46,409 nucleotides of DNA from Aliiruegeria lutimaris (GCF_900099935.1 NZ_FNEK01000036.1:1-46409), one strand, 5' to 3'; positions 7,541-16,313 are shown, counted from the first letter of the stretch. The notes: generated by a model not told the origin, from the sequence alone. Program-made: numbers and translations.

Positions 7541-9208
7541 ATGTCATTGATCCCAAGCCTCAACGAAGTGGCTTTGACGGTGATTGCGATCTCCATCGCT
7601 GCGTCGCTCGGGCTCCTGCTCGGGCGACAGAGTTTTCGCGGTGTTGGGCTCGGTATCGGGGGCGTGCTGTTCGCGGGCATCGCGGTTGGTGATCTCGCAA
7701 CTCGCGGCGGCCTGCATTTCAGTGACGAGATGATGGAATTCATCCGGGAGTTCGGCCTGATCCTCTTCGTCTTCACTATCGGCATCCAGGTCGGCCCCGG
7801 CTTCTTCGCCTCCCTGCGCAAGAGCGGGCTGCAGCTCAACATCGCCGCGGCCTGCATCGTCATTCTCGGCGTTGCGGTCACGGTGGCGATCCATTTTGCA
7901 TTTGGCGTGCCGGTCCCTGCCCTCGTGGGTGTCATGTCGGGTGCCGTGACCAATACACCGGGCCTTGGCGCCGCGACCCAGGCGTTGAACGATCTCGGCG
8001 CGGGGGTCGAAGCCGAGGCGATGCCATCGCTCGGCTATGCGGTCGCCTACCCGTTCGGCATCGTCGGCATCCTGCTGACCATGTTGTTGATCCGTTTCGT
8101 GACCCGTGTCGACATCAAGGCCGAGGAAGAAGCCTACGAGACCGCGATCCGCAAGGGCGCGAGCGCCCTGCCCTCGCTCAATGTCGTGATCCGCAACGCC
8201 AATCTGGACGGGCTTCGCTTGGGCGAGGTGCCGGGCCTCTTCGACGAGGGCGTCGTTGCCTCCCGCATGAAGAAGGACGGAGAGTTGATCCTGCCCCGGC
8301 GCGACACGCTGGTTCAGACAGGCGACATGCTCCACCTCGTGGGCACGAGCGAAAAACTCAACGCGATGCGGATCGTGCTCGGCGAAGCGACGGATGCCGA
8401 GTTGACGACCAAGGGAACGCGACTGAGCTGGGCCCGGATGGTCGTCACCGAACGCAAGGTGATCGGTCACCGGCTGCGCTCTCTCGGCATCACGGAAAGC
8501 CATGGCGCCACGATTTCGCGCATCATGCGGGCGGGAGTGGAGATCCCGGTGCAGGCCGACAGCACGCTGGAATTCGGCGACATCCTGACCGTTGTCGGCA
8601 GCGCGGAGGCCATCACCGAAACCCGCGCCATGCTGGGTGACCAGTCAAAGCGGCTCGACGAGGTGGACTTTCCGGGCCTCTTCGTCGGCATGGCGCTCGG
8701 CGTCCTGCTAGGTTCGATTCCATTGGCGATGCCCGGCCTTCCGGCGCCGCTTAAGCTCGGACTGGCGGGCGGTCCGCTCATCGTGGCGATCCTGCTCGGC
8801 CGGCTCGGCCATTGGGGACCGTTCATGTGGTTCATGCCGCCGGTCGCCAACCATGCCCTGCGCGAGTTCGGAATCATCCTGTTCCTTGCCGTGGTCGGGA
8901 TCAAGGCCGGCAGCCGGTTCCTGGACACGCTCCTGAACGGGGACGGGCTGGCCTGGGTTGCCTATGGCGCGTTGATCACGCTGATCCCGCTGCTGGTGGT
9001 CGGCTTCGTGGCGCGCGTTGTCTTCCGGTTCAACTACCTGTCGCTTTGCGGCGTTCTCTCCGGCTCGATGACCGATCCGCCCGCACTTGCCTTTGCCAAT
9101 GCCCAAAGCCCGGCTTCGGCGGCCTCCATTGCCTATGCTACGGTCTACCCGCTGGTCATGGGGCTGAGGATCTTCGCGCCGCAACTAATCGTCTTGTTGC
9201 TCTTATAG
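7541..9208 (+). CDS. YidE/AspT-type transporter with two RCK_C (TrkA-C) domains
   Basis: 555 residues in the inner membrane. The layout is the duplicated one of the AspT/YidE/YbjL family: about five hydrophobic helices (residues ~5-180), two soluble TrkA-C/RCK-like domains (~200-375), then about five more helices to the end. Each membrane half carries a Gly-rich turn (GAVTNTPGLGAA; LSGSMTDPPALAFANA), a family hallmark. AspT exchanges aspartate for alanine; most members have no known substrate, so I leave it open. The start at 7541 has AAAGGA upstream. It lies between the island and the B12 locus, with no clear functional link to either. Confidence 0.85.
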   Translation: MSLIPSLNEVALTVIAISIAASLGLLLGRQSFRGVGLGIGGVLFAGIAVGDLATRGGLHFSDEMMEFIREFGLILFVFTIGIQVGPGFFASLRKSGLQLNIAAACIVILGVAVTVAIHFAFGVPVPALVGVMSGAVTNTPGLGAATQALNDLGAGVEAEAMPSLGYAVAYPFGIVGILLTMLLIRFVTRVDIKAEEEAYETAIRKGASALPSLNVVIRNANLDGLRLGEVPGLFDEGVVASRMKKDGELILPRRDTLVQTGDMLHLVGTSEKLNAMRIVLGEATDAELTTKGTRLSWARMVVTERKVIGHRLRSLGITESHGATISRIMRAGVEIPVQADSTLEFGDILTVVGSAEAITETRAMLGDQSKRLDEVDFPGLFVGMALGVLLGSIPLAMPGLPAPLKLGLAGGPLIVAILLGRLGHWGPFMWFMPPVANHALREFGIILFLAVVGIKAGSRFLDTLLNGDGLAWVAYGALITLIPLLVVGFVARVVFRFNYLSLCGVLSGSMTDPPALAFANAQSPASAASIAYATVYPLVMGLRIFAPQLIVLLLL

Positions 9209-9317
9209 CGACTGAGGAGCTGCAAAACGCGCCCAATCCGGCGGTTGCGCGGCAGGTACCAGCCTCTGGCAACGCGAGTCTCTGGAAACTGGCGGCGGCA
9301 TTTGATAGGGGCGACGG

Positions 9318-9499
9318 GATGGTTTCCCGCCGGCCCCGGTCGGGATCGGGATGAAAAGGGAACTCGGTGCGGCGCCTCTGGTGCCCAATCCGGGACTGCC
9401 TCCGCAACTGTAGGCGGAAAACGGCGCCGAAATTGCCACTGCGGAGCCCCGCGGGAATGCCGGTGCCGATACCCTCCGCGAGTCAGGAGACCTGCCATC
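9318..9499 (+). promoter_or_regulatory. Cobalamin riboswitch 1 (upstream of exbB-exbD-exbD-tonB)
   Basis: The core elements are in order: AAAGGGAA, CGGTGCGG, CCGCAACTGTAGGCGG, CCACTG, GGGAATGCCGG, and the B12 box GAGTCAGGAGACCTGCC ending near 9495. A closing stem GATGG (9318-9322) / CCATC (9495-9499) bounds it. Adenosylcobalamin or a relative would bind and lower expression. The GC-rich stretch between the box and the exbB start (9551) is the probable expression platform; no U-run was seen, so blocking of translation initiation is more likely than termination. Confidence 0.93.
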
Positions 9500-9550
9500 G
9501 GGTTGTAACCCTAACCCGGGGCGGGGCGCCTCGGCCGGAGCTCTGACGAC

Positions 9551-10261
9551 ATGGACATGGACAACACCCAATTCGGTTTCTCTGCCCGCGAGGCGGCGGC
9601 AGGCCTCGGCAACCTGCTCGACAAGGGCGGCATCGCGATCTGGGTGATCGCAGCGCTCTCGGTGGTGGCGCTGACGCTGGTATTCTGGAAGATCTGGCAT
9701 TTTTTGCGCGACGGCACCTTCTTTGGCGGCCGCCACACAGGCGAGGCTGCGCTGCTGTGGCAGCGCGGCGAGCAGGAGGCGGCGCTGGCGATGGTCGAGG
9801 GACGAAACTCCCTGCGGGCGCGGCTGGCGCTCGCGGCGATGCAGGCCCTGCGCGACCCCAAGCTCGGCATCGCCGCCGCGGAGACAGAGACGAGCCGCGT
9901 CGCGCGCGGCCTGCTCAGCGAAGCCCGCTCCGGGCTGCGCGCGTTGGAGCTGATTGCAACCATTGCGCCGCTGCTGGGCCTGCTGGGCACGGTGCTCGGC
10001 ATGATCGCGGCCTTCCAATCCTTGCAACAGGCCGGCAGCCGGGCCGATCCGGCCATCCTCGCGGGCGGGATCTGGGAGGCGCTGCTGACGACGGCGGCCG
10101 GCATGGCGGTGGCGATCGTCGCCTCGGTCTGCCTTGCCTGGTTCGAAAGTGTGCTGGAGCGGCTGCGCCACGATATGGAGGATATCGCGACGGTCATTTT
10201 CCTTCGGGCTGGCAGTGACAAGACCCCGCCAGCGGAGGACCGCGTGGAGGCCGCCGAATGA
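9551..10261 (+). CDS. exbB: ExbB/TolQ/MotA-type proton channel subunit of the B12 uptake motor
   Basis: 236 residues in the inner membrane. An N-terminal helix (~28-50) and two C-terminal helices (~137-162 and ~175-198) match the MotA/TolQ/ExbB domain; the signature ATIAPLLGLLGTVLGMIAAF and LLTTAAGMAVAIVASV stretches are present. ExbB forms the pentameric channel that uses the proton gradient to energise TonB. It is the first gene after cobalamin riboswitch 1 and overlaps the next gene by ATGA (10258), so it very probably serves corrinoid transport rather than iron. Confidence 0.9.
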   Translation: MDMDNTQFGFSAREAAAGLGNLLDKGGIAIWVIAALSVVALTLVFWKIWHFLRDGTFFGGRHTGEAALLWQRGEQEAALAMVEGRNSLRARLALAAMQALRDPKLGIAAAETETSRVARGLLSEARSGLRALELIATIAPLLGLLGTVLGMIAAFQSLQQAGSRADPAILAGGIWEALLTTAAGMAVAIVASVCLAWFESVLERLRHDMEDIATVIFLRAGSDKTPPAEDRVEAAE

Positions 10262-10641
10262 GCTTTTCCTTCGGACCGCCCACCCGCCCACGGCGTCCCA
10301 ATCTCACGCCGATGATCGATGTCGTCTTCTTGCTGCTGGTCTTCTTCATGCTGGCCTCGCGCTTCGGCACCGACATGATCCTGCCGCTGGAGCTGGCCGG
10401 CAGCGGAGCGGGTGGCTATTCAGGCCCGCCCCGGCTGGTCGATATCCGGCCGGACGGGCTGGAGCTCAACGGTGTGCCGGTTGCCGAGGCGGAACTTGCA
10501 TCCCGGCTTTCGACACTGGCCAGCACCCCGCAGGACGCGATCGTTCTGCGGGCACAGGACGGCGCGGAGCTACAACGGGTCATCGACGCGATAGAACTGC
10601 TGCGGGCCGGCGGTTTCGAGCGCTTCGTGATGGTCGAGTAG
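10258..10641 (+). CDS. exbD: ExbD/TolR family protein, copy 1 (with conserved Asp)
   Basis: 127 residues: short cytoplasmic N-terminus, one membrane helix (~18-38) and a periplasmic domain. The helix starts NLTPMIDVVFLLLVFF; D21 corresponds to the essential proton-carrying aspartate of ExbD. ExbD dimers sit inside the ExbB ring and couple proton flow to TonB. The start overlaps the exbB stop by ATGA, and the second exbD begins one base after this stop. Confidence 0.9.
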   Translation: MSFSFGPPTRPRRPNLTPMIDVVFLLLVFFMLASRFGTDMILPLELAGSGAGGYSGPPRLVDIRPDGLELNGVPVAEAELASRLSTLASTPQDAIVLRAQDGAELQRVIDAIELLRAGGFERFVMVE

Positions 10642-10642
10642 G

Positions 10643-11035
10643 ATGCGGATCCCGGAACCGCCACAGCGGCCGCATTTCGAAAGCATCCTGCCGATGATCA
10701 ACGTGGTGTTCCTGCTGCTGATCTTCTTCATGCTGGTGGCACAGCTGACGCCGCCCGATCCGCTCGACGTGACCGTGCCGGAGGCCGCGGAATCCGATCC
10801 GGCGGACACCGCGCTTGTGCTTTTCCTCTCTGCCGATAGTCAGCTCGCCTTCCGCGACAGGATGGGGGAAGACGCACTGGCAGCCCTGGCGGACGCCCTG
10901 AAGGCGGAGGACGCGCCGCGCGACCTGCTGCTGCGCGCCGACCGCGCGGTGCCCGGCGCCACCGTCGCGGCGCTGCTTCCCAGGCTGCGCGCCCTCGGCG
11001 TACAGGATCTCTCGCTGGTCACGGTGGCGAAATGA
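10643..11035 (+). CDS. exbD: ExbD/TolR family protein, copy 2 (conserved Asp replaced by Asn)
   Basis: 130 residues with the same topology as copy 1, but the membrane helix reads ILPMINVVFLLLIFF: N20 (codon AAC) stands where ExbD/TolR proteins have the essential Asp. The rest of the helix and the periplasmic domain look intact. A lone subunit with Asn would be expected not to carry protons, so it may pair with copy 1 in a heterodimer having a single protonatable site. Translation is tightly coupled on both sides (one-base gap upstream, ATGA overlap with tonB). The residue change is seen directly; its effect is inferred. Confidence 0.9.
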   Translation: MRIPEPPQRPHFESILPMINVVFLLLIFFMLVAQLTPPDPLDVTVPEAAESDPADTALVLFLSADSQLAFRDRMGEDALAALADALKAEDAPRDLLLRADRAVPGATVAALLPRLRALGVQDLSLVTVAK

Positions 11036-12069
11036 GCCGCTGGCTGGAATTGCCGGCCTTCCTCGGCATGGCGCTCCTCGTGCACCTGCTGCCATTCGGT
11101 TTCGGCCGGGAGGGTGGCGACGCGGGCACCGGTGGCGATGGTGGCGCTTCCATCATTGCCATGCAGGCCGCTTCGTCAGACCTCACCGCCCTGGTCGCGG
11201 CCTGGGACAAACCGCCGGAGCTAACCACCCCCACGCAGGCAACCCGGCCGGAGCCCCCCCCTTCGAGCCTGCCCGCCAACATACCGTTTGAAACGGTGCC
11301 TCCTGCCCAAGGCACTCCGCCCCCGCCGGCCCCGACGCCCGCCGCCGCCGGGGCGTATCCGCGCCAGCCGGCCGGCCCTGCGCCTCTTCCGCCCGCGCCG
11401 TCTCTTCCGGTGCTGTCGGAGGTGCAAAACCTGTCGGAAGCGTCGCCCATCCGCCTTGCCGAAACCGTCCCGAATTCGGCCCCCGACACGCCCCGACCGG
11501 CAGCTCTTTCGTCCAGCCCGCCACCGGAAACAGCCTTTGCCGCGCCGCAACCGCCAGAGCGCATGACGCCCCCCGAAACCGGGACCGTCCTTGAGGCGTC
11601 TCCGCGTCCGATGGCGCGCCCACAAAATACCGTGCCCACCACCCAGCAAACGAGATCGCCTGCTACGCCCCCGAAGCCCGCCGTAACGCCTTCCCCTGCC
11701 ACGCGTGCCGCCGGAAGCGGGGCAGGCAACGCAGCGGGCGCTGCGAAATCCCCCGGCACTGGCGACCTGTCCGAAGCGAAGGCCCGCAACCTCGTGGCCC
11801 GCTGGGGCGGCGGGATCCGTGCCCGTATCGCCCGTAATAAACGATATCCCACCGCGGCTGGCCGGGCAGCGGGCACAGCAACCGTTGCGCTGAGCGTCGG
11901 GCGGGATGGACGATTGCAGAGCGTGCGGATCGCCCGCAGTTCCGGCAACGCGATCCTCGACGCTGCCGCGCTCGATGCTGTCCGCCGGGCCGCCCCCTTC
12001 GCGCCTGCTCCCCGAGGCCTCGCGGATCAGCGATACAGCTTCACGGTTCCGCTTCGCTTCACCCGCTGA
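11032..12069 (+). CDS. tonB: TonB-family energy transducer for corrinoid uptake
   Basis: 345 residues. An N-terminal membrane anchor (~4-22) is followed by a long Pro/Ala-rich spacer (~60-240) that can span the periplasm, then a TonB C-terminal domain (~255-345) with RARIARNKRYPTAAGRAAG, VSVGRDGRLQSV-like and SSGNAILDAAALDAVRRAAPF motifs. It would pull on the Ton box of the outer-membrane receptor encoded next door. The start overlaps the exbD stop (ATGA at 11032). The GC-rich Pro coding creates long spurious antisense frames here. Confidence 0.88.
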   Translation: MSRWLELPAFLGMALLVHLLPFGFGREGGDAGTGGDGGASIIAMQAASSDLTALVAAWDKPPELTTPTQATRPEPPPSSLPANIPFETVPPAQGTPPPPAPTPAAAGAYPRQPAGPAPLPPAPSLPVLSEVQNLSEASPIRLAETVPNSAPDTPRPAALSSSPPPETAFAAPQPPERMTPPETGTVLEASPRPMARPQNTVPTTQQTRSPATPPKPAVTPSPATRAAGSGAGNAAGAAKSPGTGDLSEAKARNLVARWGGGIRARIARNKRYPTAAGRAAGTATVALSVGRDGRLQSVRIARSSGNAILDAAALDAVRRAAPFAPAPRGLADQRYSFTVPLRFTR

Positions 12070-12195
12070 AACTCTGCATTCCAACGCTGGTACGTCATGC
12101 CGCCTACTTGTTGCGAGTCGACCACAGGGCGGCCTACTCTCCACATTCCACACAGAACCTGCTTGGCCCCTGCAGGGAATCTGCACAGAAGGGGC

Positions 12196-12377
12196 GCTCT
12201 GGTTCGGGTGGCCTCGCTGCCCGGCAAAAGGGAACGTGGTACGGCGCCACTCGCGCGTCAAATCCGCGACTGCCCCCGCAACTGTAGGTGGAGAGCGGCG
12301 CCGACGGGCCACTGTGGATATTCCGCGGGAAGGCCGGCGACCCGCTAGGACCCACGAGTCAGGAGACCTGCCAGAGC
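12196..12377 (+). promoter_or_regulatory. Cobalamin riboswitch 2 (upstream of btuB-btuFCD-cbiZ)
   Basis: It is closed by a perfect 7-bp stem, GCTCTGG (12196-12202) / CCAGAGC (12371-12377). Inside are AAAAGGGAACG, GGTACGG, CCCCCGCAACTGTAGG, GCCACTG, GGGAAGGCCGG and the B12 box GAGTCAGGAGACCTGCC. This is a second full aptamer about 2.9 kb after the first, so the energy genes and the uptake genes are controlled separately by the same ligand. Confidence 0.94.
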
Positions 12378-12494
12378 AGCCAACCCGGTTCCCGCGCGGG
12401 GCGCGTGGAGAGCGGCGGACCCTTTCCGTTGTGGTGGCGTTGCAGCCGTCCGCGGCCGGGGGACCCCGACCAAAGACATTTCTTGATATGACGC

Positions 12495-12512
12495 GGCCAC
12501 GAATACGTGGCC
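12495..12512 (+). promoter_or_regulatory. Hairpin just upstream of btuB start (possible expression platform)
   Basis: GGCCACG (12495-12501), AATA loop, CGTGGCC (12506-12512) form a perfect 7-bp stem 18 bases before the btuB ATG. It has no U-run, so it is more likely part of a translational switch or an mRNA-stabilising element of the riboswitch leader than a terminator. Confidence 0.5.
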
Positions 12513-12530
12513 TGTCGCATGGGGTATGAA

Positions 12531-14474
12531 ATGAAGACTTCCCTTCTCGCCTTTGGCGCCACTCTCCTGGCCGCCGGATCCGCCTTCGCCCAGGATAGCG
12601 AACCGTTCCAACTCGACGAGATTATCGTCGGCGCCGGCCTGACGCCGGTCGAAGCCTCCCGCTATGGCCGCGCCGTCAGCGTGGTCACCGCCGAGGACCT
12701 CGAAGAACGCCAGATCCGCCACGTAGCCCAGGCACTGCGTGCCCTGCCCGGCGTTTCGGTCAGCCCCTCCGGTGGCCCGGCCTCCAGCACGGTGGTGCGG
12801 ATGCGCGGAACCGAGAGCAATCATTCGCTGGTGCTGGTCGACGGCATCGATGTTTCCGACCCGACCACCGGCGCCTTCGATTTCGGCGACATGCTGGCCG
12901 ACGACATCGAACGGATCGAAGTGCTGCGCGGCCCGCAATCCTCCATCTATGGCTCCAATGCGATCGGCGGCGTGATCAATATCGTCACCCGCAAGGCGAC
13001 CGAACCCGGCTTCCACGGATCGGCCAATGCCGAACTTGGCACCGAGCAGACCGCCGGCGGCGGGATGGCGCTTCGCTACAGCGACGAGCGTACCCGCCTG
13101 TCCTTCTCGGCCGCGCGCCGGGTCAGCGAGGGCTATGACGTCTCCGGCAGCGATGGCGAGCGGGATGGCTATGCCAAGACCGCGCTCAACGCACGCGGCG
13201 AGTTCGACCTGAACGACATGGCCATGATCGGCTTCTCCCTGCGCCACACCGAGAACAGCTCCGAATACGATGCGTTCAACTGGGGTGCGGCGAGCCGCGA
13301 AGACCTTGTGACCGATGCCGATTACGAGGCAGACAGCACCGACACTTTCGGCTCCGTCTTCGCCACGCTGGACGCCTGGGACGGCCGCTTCCGCAGCGAG
13401 ATCACCTATAGCCGGGGCAAGCTGGACAGCCAGGATTGGCTCGATGGCGATGCGACCGCCGATTACACCACCACCCGCACGCGGCTGAGCTATCGCGGCA
13501 GCGTCTCGCTCGATGGCGCCGAGGTGCAAAGCTCGGCGCAGGTGGCCAGCTTGCTGATCGAACGCAAGGAAGAGACCTTCGAGAATAACGATGCCGACCT
13601 CGTCTATGACGACGCGATGCTGGGCGAGCGTTCACGCGAGTTGATCGGCTACGTGCTGGAATATCGCGGTAGCTTCCTCGATGATGCGCTGACGGTGCAA
13701 GCCACCGGGCGCTACGACGACAATGACGCGTTCGAAGACGCCAGCACCTGGTCGCTGGGCCTCTCCTACGCCCTGCCCAACGGGCTGACCCGGCTGCACG
13801 CCTCCGCCGGCACCGGTGTTCAGAACCCGACCATGTACGAGCAGTTCGGCTATAACCCCGGCATGTGGATCGGCAACGAAGCCTTGGAGCCGGAGAAGAG
13901 CCGCGGCTGGGATGTCGGAATCGAACAGCGTTTCCTGAACGATGCGCTGGTGGTCGACCTCACCTATTTCCGCTCCGAGGTCACCGACGAGATTTCCACC
14001 GCCTATGACGTCGCCACCGGGATTTCGACCGCCTATAACGAGGACGGCACGAGCGACCGCAAAGGAGTCGAACTCTCGGCGGATTACACCTTCGGCAACG
14101 GTTTCACCCTTGGCGGCGATTTCACTTGGCTCGACGCGACAGACCCCGATGGCGGCATTGAAGTGCGCCGGCCGGAGCGCGAATTGGCGCTGCGAGCAAG
14201 CTACCTGCTGCCCAATGATCAGACGCTGCTCGGCGCGGATCTGCGGCATGTCTCGGGGCTCTGGGACTTCGACTACACCACGCCTTCCTTCGGCGAAGAC
14301 CGCGTGAAGCTGGACGATTTCACCGTGGTGAACGTGACCGCCCAACACCGGTTCAACGACCGCGTGACCCTGACCGCGCGGATCGACAACCTGTTGGACG
14401 AGGAATACGAGGAAATCTACGGCTATGCAGCACCGGGCCGAAAGTTCTATGCCGGTCTGAAAGCCAGCTTCTGA
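12531..14474 (+). CDS. btuB: TonB-dependent outer-membrane corrinoid receptor
   Basis: 647 residues. A signal peptide (MKTSLLAFGATLLAAGSAFA) is followed by a Ton-box-like DEIIVGAG, a plug domain (~30-160, with VVRMRGTESNHSLVLVDGID and VLRGPQSSIYGSNAIGGVINI) and a 22-strand type beta-barrel ending in the aromatic YAGLKASF. It imports cobalamin or other corrinoids across the outer membrane with TonB. Riboswitch 2 and the btuFCD-cbiZ genes behind it fix the substrate class. The start at 12531 gives the best signal peptide, with GGGG upstream; an ATG at 12519 is the alternative. Confidence 0.9.
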   Translation: MKTSLLAFGATLLAAGSAFAQDSEPFQLDEIIVGAGLTPVEASRYGRAVSVVTAEDLEERQIRHVAQALRALPGVSVSPSGGPASSTVVRMRGTESNHSLVLVDGIDVSDPTTGAFDFGDMLADDIERIEVLRGPQSSIYGSNAIGGVINIVTRKATEPGFHGSANAELGTEQTAGGGMALRYSDERTRLSFSAARRVSEGYDVSGSDGERDGYAKTALNARGEFDLNDMAMIGFSLRHTENSSEYDAFNWGAASREDLVTDADYEADSTDTFGSVFATLDAWDGRFRSEITYSRGKLDSQDWLDGDATADYTTTRTRLSYRGSVSLDGAEVQSSAQVASLLIERKEETFENNDADLVYDDAMLGERSRELIGYVLEYRGSFLDDALTVQATGRYDDNDAFEDASTWSLGLSYALPNGLTRLHASAGTGVQNPTMYEQFGYNPGMWIGNEALEPEKSRGWDVGIEQRFLNDALVVDLTYFRSEVTDEISTAYDVATGISTAYNEDGTSDRKGVELSADYTFGNGFTLGGDFTWLDATDPDGGIEVRRPERELALRASYLLPNDQTLLGADLRHVSGLWDFDYTTPSFGEDRVKLDDFTVVNVTAQHRFNDRVTLTARIDNLLDEEYEEIYGYAAPGRKFYAGLKASF

Positions 14475-14487
14475 GCTCACCCTGACA

Positions 14488-15324
14488 ATGCGCCACCCGT
14501 TTCTCATCGCCATCTGTCTTGGCCTCGCCCTTCTCGGGGCCGGGGATGGACAGGCCGCGCCGGAACGGGTGGTGTCAATCAACCTCTGCACGGACCAGCT
14601 TGCGCTGATGCTCGCCGCGCCCGGGCAGCTCGCGTCTGTCTCCCGCCTGTCGCAGGATGCACGCAGCTCTTCCATGGCGGAGCTTGCCCGAACGCTTCCG
14701 GCAAACAGCGTCCGCGCCGAGGAAGTGTTTCTCTACAATCCCGATCTCGTGCTTGCCGGAACCTTTACCGATCTGGCAACCCTGTCTATGCTGCGCCGCC
14801 TCGGCGTCCGGGTGGAGGTCATCGCGCCGGCCTATTCGCTGGAAGATGTCCGTACGAAGGTAACGCAGATGGGCGGCCTGCTTGGCCGTGAAGCGGAAGC
14901 GGCGGCGCTGGTGGCGGAGTTCGACAAGGGCCTTGCCGCGCTGGAACAACCAAACGGGAAGCGTCCGCGCGCCGCGATCTACGAGGCGCGAGGCTACAGC
15001 GCCGGCCCCGACAGCCTGTCGGGCGCGATCCTCGCAGCGGCCGGGTTCGACAACGTGGCGACCGAAACGGGCCTCACCGTCGGCGGCGTGATTGCGCTGG
15101 AGCGGCTGGTAATGCTGGAACCGGAGCTGGTGGTGCTGCCGACGACGTGGCCCGGCGCCTCCCGCGCTGAGGAGATCCTGCAACACAGCGCCCTGCGGGA
15201 ATTGCAACGGCAAGCTGGCACTGCCCCGCTGACCGACCGCGACTGGATCTGTGGTACGCCGCATGTTCTGCGCGCCATAGGCGGGCTTGCGCAGCCGCGG
15301 ACGCAACTTGGCGGTGCCGAATGA
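14488..15324 (+). CDS. btuF: Periplasmic corrinoid-binding protein of the ABC importer
   Basis: 278 residues: signal peptide (~1-23), then the type III binding-protein fold of the BtuF/FecB family: ERVVSINLCTDQLALML, LVLAGTFT, and the central helix region. It hands corrinoids from the outer-membrane receptor to the BtuCD permease. It follows btuB after 13 bases and overlaps the permease gene by ATGA. Iron-siderophore binding is excluded mainly by context (riboswitch, CbiZ). Confidence 0.87.
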   Translation: MRHPFLIAICLGLALLGAGDGQAAPERVVSINLCTDQLALMLAAPGQLASVSRLSQDARSSSMAELARTLPANSVRAEEVFLYNPDLVLAGTFTDLATLSMLRRLGVRVEVIAPAYSLEDVRTKVTQMGGLLGREAEAAALVAEFDKGLAALEQPNGKRPRAAIYEARGYSAGPDSLSGAILAAAGFDNVATETGLTVGGVIALERLVMLEPELVVLPTTWPGASRAEEILQHSALRELQRQAGTAPLTDRDWICGTPHVLRAIGGLAQPRTQLGGAE

Positions 15325-16313
15325 CCGGGTATCGCGGCCTCATCATCGGGCTGTCCGCGCTTGTTACGGCGCTGTTTCTGACCTCGCTTCTCGTCGGACC
15401 GGCGGGGCTTTCGCCCCTGCGCAGCCTCAACGCGCTGATCTTTGGCGCGGACGGGCCGATCACCCTCGTGATGCGCGAAATTCGCCTGCCGCGCGCCATC
15501 CTGGGCGTCATGGTCGGCGGCGCGCTCGGGCTGGCGGGGGCCGCGATGCAGGGCTACCTGCGCAACCCGCTGGCCGAACCCGGCCTGCTCGGCGTCAGCG
15601 GATCCGCTGCGCTTGGCGCGGTGCTGTCCATCCAGACCGGGATTGTCGCGGGGTTTGCCCTCGCCCTGCCGCTGGCCGCGCTCGGCGGGGCGGCGCTCTC
15701 CGTGGGCCTGCTCCTGCTGCTCGCGGGACCACGCGGCGGCTCGCTCTCGCTGATCCTCGCCGGCATCGCGCTCTCCGCACTTGCCGGAGCCTTGACCTCT
15801 CTGGTGCTGAATCTCTCGCCCAACCCATTCGCAGCAGCGGAAATCGTCTTCTGGATGCTCGGCTCGCTCGCCGACCGATCCTTCCTCCATGTCGCGCTGG
15901 CACTGCCCTTCATGGCCTTGGGCGCCGCGCTGCTTCTTCCGCTCGGGCGCGGGCTGGACACGCTCACGCTGGGCGAGGATGCCGCCGAAGCGCTCGGCAC
16001 CCGGCTCGGCCGGCTGCGGCTGATGCTGGTCGCCGGGGTCGCTGCCCTTGTCGGCGCGGCGACGGCCGTGGCCGGGTCCGTCGGTTTCGTCGGTCTCGTC
16101 GTCCCGCACCTTCTGCGCGGCGCGGTCGGTGCACGGCCCTCCCGCCTGCTGCTGGCATCGGCACTCGGTGGCGCAGCCATGGTGCTGGCCGCCGACATCG
16201 CCGTGCGACTGCTCGTGCCGGAACGCGACCTGAAACTGGGCGTCCTGACCGCCATCGTCGGCGCGCCGCTCTTCCTGCATCTCGTCTACCGGACCCGGCG
16301 GGGGGAGCTATGA
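15321..16313 (+). CDS. btuC: FecCD-family permease of the corrinoid ABC importer
   Basis: 330 residues, about 10 membrane helices, with family motifs IRLPRAILGVMVGGALGLAGAAMQG-like at ~50-75, NPLAEPGLLGVSGSAALGAV and VGFVGLVVPHLLR around 250-262. It forms the membrane channel for vitamin B12-type substrates with BtuD. Both junctions overlap by ATGA, so btuF-C-D-cbiZ is one translational unit. Confidence 0.9.
   Translation: MTGYRGLIIGLSALVTALFLTSLLVGPAGLSPLRSLNALIFGADGPITLVMREIRLPRAILGVMVGGALGLAGAAMQGYLRNPLAEPGLLGVSGSAALGAVLSIQTGIVAGFALALPLAALGGAALSVGLLLLLAGPRGGSLSLILAGIALSALAGALTSLVLNLSPNPFAAAEIVFWMLGSLADRSFLHVALALPFMALGAALLLPLGRGLDTLTLGEDAAEALGTRLGRLRLMLVAGVAALVGAATAVAGSVGFVGLVVPHLLRGAVGARPSRLLLASALGGAAMVLAADIAVRLLVPERDLKLGVLTAIVGAPLFLHLVYRTRRGEL

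Noticed and set aside
11221-12312. Minus-strand frame opposite tonB and riboswitch 2
   Set aside because: It is the complement of the Pro-rich TonB linker and of a structured leader RNA; composition explains it.
15287-16309. A 5' extension of the btuD frame through btuC
   Set aside because: It lies in another frame of btuC and is Arg/Ala-rich; the ATGA-coupled start at 16310 gives the normal ABC ATPase length.
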